DNA of 64,000 bases from the NCBI RefSeq assembly GCF_000383475.1, contig NZ_KB911460.1, forward strand, positions 496,001 through 560,000. The letters run 5' to 3'. The translations under genes and the position numbers were made by a program. Below the pieces are notes generated by a model. It had not been told where the DNA came from, did no database searches, and saw only the letters and a list, made by a program, of their open reading frames with translations. Shown piece after piece: positions 17,542-24,421 of this stretch (position 1 is its first letter; every line of letters starts with the position of its first letter). Source of the stretch: Microbacterium sp. 11MF (GTDB lineage Bacteria; Actinomycetota; Actinomycetes; Actinomycetales; Microbacteriaceae).

Positions 17542-17611
17542 GGATTTCACAACTCATGTCTATCATTGATTTCGAGAAGGACAAGAACTGTCACAGATTC
17601 GGACATGTAAG

Positions 17612-17836
17612 GTGGTGAAGTCGATGGAGGTGCTCGACTCGTACGGCTCCGTGGACGTCAGCGAGAAGATCGCGGCGTGGCACGAGGTCGAGGCGGGCTT
17701 CTGGGTCGGCAACACCGACGGACGGTTCCTCGGAACCGTCGAGCAGAGCCCCGCAGGCTGGATCACCCGAGATCACGCCGGAGGGTTCGTCGGGAAGTAT
17801 CCGGATGCGGCTGAGGCTCGGGCGGCGATCGGATGA
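17612..17836 (+). CDS. Small hypothetical protein (74 aa)
   Basis: The frame opens with GTG GTG at 17612/17615 and also has ATG at 17624; TAAGG immediately upstream suits the GTG pair poorly, so the start is uncertain by up to four codons. The product contains WHEVEAGFWVGNTDGRFLG, VEQSPAGWITRDHAGGFVG and PDAAEARAAI. The Gly/Trp-rich core looks like a small beta sheet followed by a helix. No family recognised. It precedes the MarR gene by 33 bp and is probably co-transcribed. Confidence 0.6.
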   Translation: MVKSMEVLDSYGSVDVSEKIAAWHEVEAGFWVGNTDGRFLGTVEQSPAGWITRDHAGGFVGKYPDAAEARAAIG

Positions 17837-17869
17837 TGTTCGACACCCTTCACGAGCCGAGGAGTTGAC

Positions 17870-18376
17870 ATGCCTCAGTCCATCGTTCGACATGAGCACA
17901 CGCATCTGTATGCCTCGCAGCCCCACACCGAGGCCGGACGCCTACTCAGTAGCGCCATCCTCGAGCTCCGCCATGCCGAGCAGGTCCAGGCGGACCGCTC
18001 GCAGCGGATCTCCGGACTCGGCGGGATCGACCTCGCCGCTCTCCGGTACCTCGTCCAGGCTCGACGGGAAGAGCGGGAGATCAGCCCTAAGGACCTGATC
18101 GTCATGCTCGGCACCTCGAGTGCGACGGTTACGAACGTGATCGAGCGCCTGGTGGGCAAGGGGTATGTGACGCGCGAGCAGCACCCGACCGACCGGCGCG
18201 CCCACTATCTGATGCCGACGGAGTCGGCCAACGATCTCGTCGACGAGGTCTACGGTGCGCACCATGCGGCCGTGGTGTCGGTCATCGACAGCCTGGATGA
18301 AGGCGAAGCGAAGACCACCGCCGAGACGATCCGCCGGATCGCTGCCGCACTGGACGACCTCGCGCGACGTTCCTGA
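17870..18376 (+). CDS. MarR-family winged-helix transcriptional regulator
   Basis: A 168-residue protein from ATG 17870 behind GAGGAGTTGAC. The winged helix includes ISPKDLIVMLGTSSATVTNV as recognition region and IERLVGKGYVTREQHPTDRR as wing, typical of MarR. The first 35 residues form an extension. MarR proteins are dimeric repressors responding to small ligands or oxidants. The nearest candidate operator is the AT-rich palindrome at 17519-17541; control of the small-protein cluster is an inference. Confidence 0.88.
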   Translation: MPQSIVRHEHTHLYASQPHTEAGRLLSSAILELRHAEQVQADRSQRISGLGGIDLAALRYLVQARREEREISPKDLIVMLGTSSATVTNVIERLVGKGYVTREQHPTDRRAHYLMPTESANDLVDEVYGAHHAAVVSVIDSLDEGEAKTTAETIRRIAAALDDLARRS

Positions 18377-18395
18377 TCCCGCGCGAGCCGCTCCC

Positions 18396-18941
18396 TCAGA
18401 GGGCGGTGTCGGGACCCAACCGGTGCCAGGTCCGGTTGTGATAGACGAGCGGTGCCTCGGAGTCGCGGGCGATGTTTGCCTGCACGGCGTGCGCGGCGAT
18501 GACGGTCGAGCCCCCGGCATCCATCCGGTCGATGACGGCGCACCGGACCCACGCGCGAACCCCGTGATACACGGGCTCACCGGTGACCAGACGTGACCAG
18601 GGCAGCTCCGCGAAGCGGTCGATCCCACTCGTCGCACCCACCTCGGCGACCCGCAGGTCATCGGCGTCCAGCAGGTGGACGACGATGGTCTCGGCGGCGG
18701 CCAGAACGGGAGCGGCCGACGACTGCGCCGACACCGAGAAGATCAGCAGCGGCGGATCTGCGCTGACGGAGGACACCGAGGTCGCCGTGAGAGCGACCGG
18801 TCCGTCCCCCGCATCAGCCGTGATGACGGCGACGCCGCCGGGATGCCCGCGGAAGACGGCCTTGAACTCCTCGGGCGAGAGCGACTCCGTGAATCCGGAG
18901 GCGGCCCGGTCGTCCGATGCGGCGTGTGCGGGAGACGTCAT
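18396..18941 (-). CDS. Flavin reductase-like domain protein
   Basis: A 181-residue protein of the DIM6/NTAB flavin reductase family, with EEFKAVFRGHPGGVAVITAD, the FMN-binding TATSVSSVSADPPLLIFSV and AWVRCAVIDRMDAGGSTVIA. Such proteins reduce FMN with NAD(P)H, usually for a two-component monooxygenase. Length is typical. It is convergent with the MarR gene 20 bp away, and its promoter shares the gap 18942-19163 with cbs. The FMN monooxygenases at 50.4-53.0 kb could use reduced FMN from it (inference). Confidence 0.86.
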   Translation of the reverse strand: MTSPAHAASDDRAASGFTESLSPEEFKAVFRGHPGGVAVITADAGDGPVALTATSVSSVSADPPLLIFSVSAQSSAAPVLAAAETIVVHLLDADDLRVAEVGATSGIDRFAELPWSRLVTGEPVYHGVRAWVRCAVIDRMDAGGSTVIAAHAVQANIARDSEAPLVYHNRTWHRLGPDTAL

Positions 18942-19163
18942 ACAACGAACCTACGTTCGCGCGGGCGGGACGAGGGTCGTGTGTCCGAAGCTTTCGTTCT
19001 GTTGCGTCAGATGACGCCCGCCGCGGATGCCGGGCGTCCGCTATTCTGATCGGGTGCTGACCCTTCGCTGTTGTCGTCTCTGACCGCCGGTTCCCCGGCG
19101 ACATCCGCGACCCCACACAGCGACCGCACCTCTGCGAGTGCGGCATCCCGTCAGGAAGAACAC

Positions 19164-20153
19164 GTGCGTTACGCCACCTCCATCGCCGATCTGGTCGGCA
19201 ACACCCCGCTCGTCCGCTTGAACAAGGTCACCGAAGGCATCGAAGCCACGGTCCTCGCCAAGGTCGAGTACTTCAACCCGGGCAGCTCCGCCAAGGACCG
19301 CATCGCGCGGAACATCATCGACGCGGCCGAGCGCGACGGTCACCTGAAGCCCGGCGCCACGATCGTCGAGCCGACCAGTGGCAACACCGGAGTCGGCCTC
19401 GCCCTCATCGCCCAGCAGCGCGGGTATCGGATGATCTTCGTCGTCCCCGACAAGTTCGCGGGTGAGAAAGTCGCGGTCCTCAAGGCCTACGGCGCCGAGG
19501 TCGTCATGACCGCGACGAGCGTGCCGCCCGAGCACCCCGACTCGTACTACAGCGTGTCGGATCGGCTCGCGGCATCCATCCCCGGCGCGTTCAAGCCGAA
19601 CCAGTTCGCCAACCTCAACGGACCGCGCGGACACTACGAGACGACCGGGCCCGAGATCTGGCGCGACACCGACGGAACCGTCACCCACTTCGTCGCGGGT
19701 GTCGGCACAGGCGGGACGATCAGCGGCACCGGACGGTTCCTCAAAGAGGCGTCGTCGGGGCGCGTCACCGTCGTGGGCGCCGATCCGGAGGGATCGATCT
19801 ACTCCGGCGGCGACATCCACGGCTACCTCGTCGAAGGCGTCGGCGAGGACTTCATGCCCGCGACCTTCGACCCGACCGTCGTGGACGCCTACGAGCGGGT
19901 GAGCGACGCCGAAGCGTTCGCGATGACGCGTCGGCTGGCCCGCGAAGAAGGGCTCATGGTCGGCGGCTCGTCGGGCATGGCGGTGGTGGCGGCCCTCCGC
20001 GTCGCCCGCGACCTGCCCGCCGACGCCGTCCTGGTCGTGCTCCTGCCCGACCACGGCCGCGGCTACCTCAGCAAGATCTACGACGACGACTGGATGACCG
20101 CCCACGGCTTCTCCGTCACCACCGATTCCGAGACCACCGGGAGCCTCGCATGA
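19164..20153 (+). CDS. cbs: Cystathionine beta-synthase / cysteine synthase (PLP)
   Basis: A 329-residue fold-type II PLP enzyme. The cofactor lysine is K44 in NPGSSAKDR; the substrate loop is EPTSGNTGVG and the phosphate-binding loop GVGTGGTISG. It joins serine and homocysteine to cystathionine, or forms cysteine from O-acetylserine. It lacks the C-terminal Bateman regulatory pair of full-length CBS. GTG 19164 is preferred over the open frame from 19071 because AGGAAGAA precedes it and the conserved MRYATSIADLVGNTPLV starts there. Its stop overlaps metB, favouring the transsulfuration assignment. I saw no SAM riboswitch in 18942-19163. Confidence 0.88.
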   Translation: MRYATSIADLVGNTPLVRLNKVTEGIEATVLAKVEYFNPGSSAKDRIARNIIDAAERDGHLKPGATIVEPTSGNTGVGLALIAQQRGYRMIFVVPDKFAGEKVAVLKAYGAEVVMTATSVPPEHPDSYYSVSDRLAASIPGAFKPNQFANLNGPRGHYETTGPEIWRDTDGTVTHFVAGVGTGGTISGTGRFLKEASSGRVTVVGADPEGSIYSGGDIHGYLVEGVGEDFMPATFDPTVVDAYERVSDAEAFAMTRRLAREEGLMVGGSSGMAVVAALRVARDLPADAVLVVLLPDHGRGYLSKIYDDDWMTAHGFSVTTDSETTGSLA

Positions 20154-21307
20154 GTGCACAGTCCTCCGCTCGCGGCTTCGCGAGCCTCGCCGTCCACGCC
20201 GGTCAGGAGCCCGACGAGGCGACCGGCGCCGTCATCCCTCCCGTCCACTTCTCGACCACCTACGCCCAGGACGGCATCGGCGGGCTCCGCGGCGGGTACG
20301 AGTACGGCCGCAGCGGCAACCCGACCCGCACCGCGCTGCAGACGCAGCTCGCAGCGATCGAGGGCGGCGCGCACGCGCTGTCGTTCGCATCGGGCCTCGC
20401 GGCCGAGGACGCGCTGCTCCGCGCGGTGCTGCGTCCGGGCGACGAGGTGCTCCTCGGCAACGACGTGTACGGCGGGACCTTCCGCCTCATCTCCCGCGTG
20501 CTCGGCGACTGGGGCGTGACCCTTCGCGTCGTCGACATGAGCGACCTCGACGCCGTCCGCGCCGCCGTCGCCGAGAAGGCGCCCCGCATCCTCTGGGTCG
20601 AGACGCCGTCCAACCCGCTGCTGCGCATCACCGACATCGCCGGCCTCGCCGAGGTCGGACACTCCGTCGATGCGCTGGTCGTCGTCGACAACACCTTCGC
20701 GACGCCCGCGCTGCAGCGCCCCCTCTCGCACGGCGCCGATGTCGTCGTGCACTCGACCACCAAGTACCTCGGCGGGCACTCCGACGTCGTCGGCGGTGCG
20801 CTCGTCATGAACGACGACGCGCTGGCCGAGAAGGTCGGCTTCATCCAGTTCGCCGTCGGCGCCGTGTCGGGTCCGCTCGACGCGTGGCTCACGACGCGCG
20901 GGATCAAGACGCTCGCGGTGCGCATGCAGCGGCACAGTGAGAACGGCATGGCCGTGGCATCCTTCCTCGACGGACACGACCGCGTCGCCCGGGTCTACTA
21001 CCCGGGACTCGCGTCGCACCCGGGGCACGAGCTCGCGGCGCGGCAGATGTCCGGCTTCGGCGGCATCGTGTCGCTCGCCCTCGAATCGGGCGAGGCGGCG
21101 CGGCGCTTCGCCGAGTCGCTGCGGTTGTTCACGCTGGCCGAGTCGCTCGGCGGCGTCGAGTCGCTCGTGAACTACCCCGACGCGATGACGCACGCCTCGG
21201 TGCGCGGCACCGAGGCGGCCGTGCCGGTCGAGGTCGTCCGGCTGTCGGTCGGCATCGAGGACATCGACGACCTGCTCGCCGACATCCAGCAGGCGCTCGA
21301 CGCCTGA
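20150..21307 (+). CDS. metB: Cystathionine gamma-synthase / gamma-lyase (PLP)
   Basis: A 385-residue Cys/Met metabolism PLP enzyme. Hallmarks are FSTTYAQDGIGGLRGGYEYG with YGRSGNPTR, SGLAAEDALL, the cofactor-contacting Asp in VVDNTFATPALQ and cofactor Lys205 in VHSTTKYLGGHSDVVGG. Gamma-synthase and gamma-lyase are not separable by motif. Coupling with cbs (ATGA at 20150) suggests reverse transsulfuration, homocysteine to cystathionine to cysteine. The C-terminal EVVRLSVGIEDIDDL is standard. Confidence 0.93.
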   Translation: MSAQSSARGFASLAVHAGQEPDEATGAVIPPVHFSTTYAQDGIGGLRGGYEYGRSGNPTRTALQTQLAAIEGGAHALSFASGLAAEDALLRAVLRPGDEVLLGNDVYGGTFRLISRVLGDWGVTLRVVDMSDLDAVRAAVAEKAPRILWVETPSNPLLRITDIAGLAEVGHSVDALVVVDNTFATPALQRPLSHGADVVVHSTTKYLGGHSDVVGGALVMNDDALAEKVGFIQFAVGAVSGPLDAWLTTRGIKTLAVRMQRHSENGMAVASFLDGHDRVARVYYPGLASHPGHELAARQMSGFGGIVSLALESGEAARRFAESLRLFTLAESLGGVESLVNYPDAMTHASVRGTEAAVPVEVVRLSVGIEDIDDLLADIQQALDA

Positions 21308-21334
21308 CGCCGGCGGCGCCGCGGCGCTGCGCGT

Positions 21335-21405
21335 GCCGAGTGCAGGGAGAACGGTGCGATCGGGCCCCATCCGGCATCCGATGCGCTGCTGAACCTGCAT
21401 TCGGC
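21335..21405. repeat. Intergenic inverted repeat with long loop
   Basis: GCCGAGTGCAGG (21335-21346) and CCTGCATTCGGC (21394-21405) are complementary except for one G.T pair, separated by 47 bp. It fills the gap between metB and the next gene. A similarly shaped element occurs at 32105-32149. It could terminate metB or be a dispersed intergenic repeat. Confidence 0.5.
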
Positions 21406-21431
21406 CGCGGCGCGGGCGATAGCGTGGCCGG

Positions 21432-22415
21432 ATGACACACGCACGTTGGGCCATCCTCGGTGCCGGAGCGATCAGCGGCGACTTCGCCCACGCGCTCCCG
21501 GACTCGGAGCTCGGACGCCTCCACGCGGTCGGTGCGCGCGACGTGTCGCGTGCGGAGGAGTTCGCCGCGGCCCACGGCGCAGCCGTCGTCGGCACGTACG
21601 ACGAGATCGTCGACCGCGACGACATCGACGCGGTCTACATCGGCACGGTCCACACGACGCACACCGAGCTCGTCCACCGCGCCCTCGCCGCGGGCAAGGC
21701 CGTCCTCTGCGAGAAGCCGCTCGGCGTCTCGCCGGACGAGACGGATGCCGCGGTCCGCGCCGCGCGCGAGGCGGGACTCCCGCTCGTCGAGGCCTTCAAG
21801 TACCGCTTCGGTCCCTTCGCCGACCGCCTGCGGGAGATCGTCGGCGGCGGCGCGCTGGGCGACCTCGTCGAGATCGAGTCGTCGCTCGGCTTCGCCGCCG
21901 GCTCCCACACGGGCAGGCTGTTCGATCCCGCCACGGCCGGCGGCGCGATCCTCGACGTCGGCTGCTACCCGCTGTCGCTCGTCGTCGGTGTCGCGGCCTG
22001 GGCCGGCCACGACCTGTCGGGGCTGGCCGTGCAGGCGGCGGCGGGCACGATCGGCGAGACCGGCGTCGATGTGAGCGCGGCGGTATCCATCGATCTGGGC
22101 GGTGCGTCGGCGAACATCCGCACCGCGATCGTGCATGACCTGCCGCGTCTGACGCGCATCGTCGGGCGGGATGCGACGCTCGAGATCCCGAACGTGTGGG
22201 GGAGTCGCACCGACAGCACCGAGGCGGCGACCCTCATCCGCACCGACGGCACGCGTGAGGAGATCGAGGTGCCGACGGTGCAGCCGATGGCGGCCGAGGC
22301 GGATGCCACGATCCGTGCGCTCCGCGACGGGCGCACCGAGGCGCCCGAGGTGCCGTGGGACGAGACCCGCACCATCGCGCGGCTCCTCGCCGAGTGGCGC
22401 GCCGCGATCGGCTGA
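21432..22415 (+). CDS. Gfo/Idh/MocA family oxidoreductase
   Basis: A 327-residue protein starting MTHARWAILGAGAISGDFAH, a Rossmann dinucleotide fold. The family CEKPLGVS is near residue 97, and KYRFGPFADRLREIV and GGAILDVGCYPLSLVVGVA mark the substrate domain. The YRFGP block and architecture resemble D-xylose/trans-dihydrodiol dehydrogenase-like members. The substrate is unknown. It is paralogous in family to the gene at 809-1786 but clearly divergent. It converges with the DUF1992 gene with a 3-bp gap. Confidence 0.87.
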   Translation: MTHARWAILGAGAISGDFAHALPDSELGRLHAVGARDVSRAEEFAAAHGAAVVGTYDEIVDRDDIDAVYIGTVHTTHTELVHRALAAGKAVLCEKPLGVSPDETDAAVRAAREAGLPLVEAFKYRFGPFADRLREIVGGGALGDLVEIESSLGFAAGSHTGRLFDPATAGGAILDVGCYPLSLVVGVAAWAGHDLSGLAVQAAAGTIGETGVDVSAAVSIDLGGASANIRTAIVHDLPRLTRIVGRDATLEIPNVWGSRTDSTEAATLIRTDGTREEIEVPTVQPMAAEADATIRALRDGRTEAPEVPWDETRTIARLLAEWRAAIG

Positions 22416-22418
22416 GCC

Positions 22419-22994
22419 TTACCGCCGCCACCAGCGACGGCGCGGCTTCGCGGGCGCTTCGGGAGGAGCGGATGCCGCGGCCCGCGCCGCGCGCCGTTCC
22501 CGCCAGGCCGCGACCTCGGCGTCGGGGTCGCGGGTCGGGGTGACGACGGGTGGTCCGCCCTGCAGCTGCCGGCGCGCCTCGACGACGCGGCGCGAGAAGT
22601 CGGCGGTGTATTCGCGGACGTCCTCTTCGCGGTGTAAGGCGTCGACGCGGTCTTCGAACTCGGCGTGCTCGATCCGCAGTCGCAGAGCGGGCGGGCCGAG
22701 GCCGGAGAGCTGCTCGGTGCGGATCTTCCGCTTGATCCACCAGTCCGGATCGTGCGAGCCGCCCAGGCCTTCGAGGGGCTTGCCGGCGCCAGGGAGGTCG
22801 TCGAAGTCGCCGCGCCGGATGGCCTGCTGGATCGCGGTCTCGACGTACATCGCGCGCTCCGTGCCGGTGGGCGTCCCGGAGTGACGCTCCGGTTCGGCGG
22901 GCGGTTCCTCGCCGTTCTCCTGCGCCGCCTTTTCGACGCGATAGCGCGCCGCAGTGAGGCGGGGGTCGTCGTTCGCGGCTCGGTCGTCGGCCAT
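22419..22994 (-). CDS. DUF1992 (DnaJ-C28-like) domain protein
   Basis: A 191-residue protein with ERAMYVETAIQQAIRRGDFD and DLPGAGKPLEGLGGSHDPDW, the DUF1992 signature found in DNAJC28 homologues; no J domain is present. It is followed by a charged coiled-coil region and a basic tail ending RRRWWRR. Function is unknown. The chosen ATG 22994 has GGAGGA touching it, which is closer than usual, so another start or leaderless initiation is possible. Confidence 0.82.
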   Translation of the reverse strand: MADDRAANDDPRLTAARYRVEKAAQENGEEPPAEPERHSGTPTGTERAMYVETAIQQAIRRGDFDDLPGAGKPLEGLGGSHDPDWWIKRKIRTEQLSGLGPPALRLRIEHAEFEDRVDALHREEDVREYTADFSRRVVEARRQLQGGPPVVTPTRDPDAEVAAWRERRAARAAASAPPEAPAKPRRRWWRR

Positions 22995-23033
22995 TCCTCC
23001 AGCGTAGGACGGGCGGGCGTTGTGTGGATGTTG

Positions 23034-23074
23034 CCCGGTATGCATATACTCAGAAAACACATACCCGGTATGCA
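23034..23074 (+). promoter_or_regulatory. PadR promoter with two palindromic operators
   Basis: CCCGGTATGCA occurs at 23034-23044 and again at 23064-23074, exactly 30 bp apart. The first lies in the palindrome GTATGCATATAC (23038-23049), the second in CATACC-C-GGTATG (23062-23074). TATACT at 23045-23050 is a near-consensus -10, and TTGTGT at 23020 may be the -35. PadR operators are short ATAC/GTAT-like dyads, so the following PadR gene probably represses itself and the ABC genes here. Confidence 0.7.
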
Positions 23075-23087
23075 GCGAGGAGTCCCG

Positions 23088-23705
23088 ATGTCGGTACGAC
23101 AGAGCCTGCTGGCGATCCTGGATCAGGGTCCCTGCTACGGCTATCAGCTGCGCGCGGAGTTCGACCGCCGCACCGGATCGACCTGGCCACTCAACGTGGG
23201 TCAGATCTACAACACGCTCGACAGGCTCGAGCGCGACGGGCTCGTCGAGAAGGGCGACGTCGACGAGCAGGGTCACGTCTACTGGCAGATCACGGATGCC
23301 GGATCCGCCGAGGTGCAGGCCTGGCTCGACGCTCCCGTCGAGCGCACGCAGGGGACGCGCGACGAGCTGGCCATCAAGCTCGCCGTCGCCGCGACCCTGC
23401 CGGGCGTCGACCTCGGCGCCGTCATCCAGCGACAGCGTTCCGCGTCGCTGCGCCAGCTCCAGGAGCTCAACCGAGCGAAGTACGCCGGTTCGAACCCGGA
23501 CGGTCCCGAAGAACTCGCGTGGTCTCTCGTCGTGGATTCGATGATCTTCGCGGCAGAGGCCGAGACCCGATGGCTCGATCACACCGAGCAGCGCCTCGCG
23601 CGGCATCCGCACCGCACGATGGGGCTCGAGCTGTCCACAGAGACTCCCAAACGGGGGAGGCCCGCCAAATCCGAGGCGAGCGACACCGAGGCGGTCGTCG
23701 GATGA
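23088..23705 (+). CDS. PadR-family transcriptional regulator
   Basis: A 205-residue PadR/Vir-type protein. The winged helix begins SVRQSLLAILDQGPCYGYQL and continues WPLNVGQIYNTLDRLERDGL and HVYWQITDAG, followed by a dimerising C-terminal helical domain. ATG 23088 is selected for the AGCGAGGAG site and the conserved start, although the frame is open far upstream. It ends in ATGA overlap with the ABC ATPase gene. Many PadR proteins are de-repressed by antibiotics that the adjacent transporter handles; that role is inferred. Confidence 0.92.
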   Translation: MSVRQSLLAILDQGPCYGYQLRAEFDRRTGSTWPLNVGQIYNTLDRLERDGLVEKGDVDEQGHVYWQITDAGSAEVQAWLDAPVERTQGTRDELAIKLAVAATLPGVDLGAVIQRQRSASLRQLQELNRAKYAGSNPDGPEELAWSLVVDSMIFAAEAETRWLDHTEQRLARHPHRTMGLELSTETPKRGRPAKSEASDTEAVVG

Positions 23706-24421
23706 GCGCCGCCGTCCTGCAGCTGGTGGGGGTCACGCAGCAGTACGGCGAGGGCGAGACGAGCGTCTCAGCACTGTCGGGCGTCGATCTGACGGTCGAT
23801 AAGGGTGAGCTCGTCGCGATCATGGGAGCGTCCGGTTCGGGCAAATCCACGCTCCTGTCGATCGCAGGCGGGTTGCAGAAGCCCACCAGCGGCGAAGTCG
23901 TCGTCGAGGGGACCTACCTCTCGACGGCGACACGTCGCGATCTCGCGCAGCTCCGGCGGCGCTCCCTGGGGTTCGTCTTCCAGGACTTCAATCTCATCCC
24001 GACCCTCACGGCCGTAGAGAACGTGACGCTGCCGCTCGAGCTCGACGGCTTCCGGGCCCGGGTGGCGCGCCGGGCGGGTCGGGATGCACTCGCATCGGTC
24101 GGGCTCGAGGACAAGCTCGACTCCTACCCCGACGACCTCTCAGGAGGTCAGCAGCAGCGCGTCGCGATCGCCCGTGCCGTCGTCGGCGGGCGCCGGCTGA
24201 TCCTCGCCGACGAACCGACGGGCGCGCTCGACTCGGTGACCGGTGAAGCGGTGATGAAGATGATTCGCCACCGCGTCGACCAGGGGGCCGCCGGCATCCT
24301 CGTCACCCACGAGGCGCGGCACGCGGCGTGGGCGGACCGCATCGTGTTCCTCCGCGACGGCCGCATCATCGACGAGTCCCAGCGCCGCGGCGCGGACGCG
24401 CTGTTGTCGGACGCGCGATGA
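23702..24421 (+). CDS. ABC transporter ATP-binding protein (MacB/LolD type)
   Basis: A 239-residue ATPase. Walker A GASGSGKS is at residues 42-49, the signature LSGGQQQR starts at 146 and Walker B LADEP holds D170-E171. The [15 protein letters not shown] segment and the pairing with a large FtsX permease place it with MacB/LolD/BceA-like exporters. It starts at ATG 23702 overlapping padR and ends in ATGA overlap with the permease, so the three are co-translated. Confidence 0.93.
   Translation: MSAAVLQLVGVTQQYGEGETSVSALSGVDLTVDKGELVAIMGASGSGKSTLLSIAGGLQKPTSGEVVVEGTYLSTATRRDLAQLRRRSLGFVFQDFNLIPTLTAVENVTLPLELDGFRARVARRAGRDALASVGLEDKLDSYPDDLSGGQQQRVAIARAVVGGRRLILADEPTGALDSVTGEAVMKMIRHRVDQGAAGILVTHEARHAAWADRIVFLRDGRIIDESQRRGADALLSDAR

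Noticed and set aside
17556-17618. A 20-codon frame starting ATG in the AT-rich gap (MSIIDFEKDK...).
   Set aside because: No ribosome-binding site, and it lies in the putative operator region and overlaps the start of the next gene; chance is likely.
18942-19163. A possible SAM riboswitch upstream of cbs-metB.
   Set aside because: I could not find the conserved core of SAM-I, SAM-II or SAM-IV classes; only short unconvincing stems and a possible -10 TATTCT at 19042.
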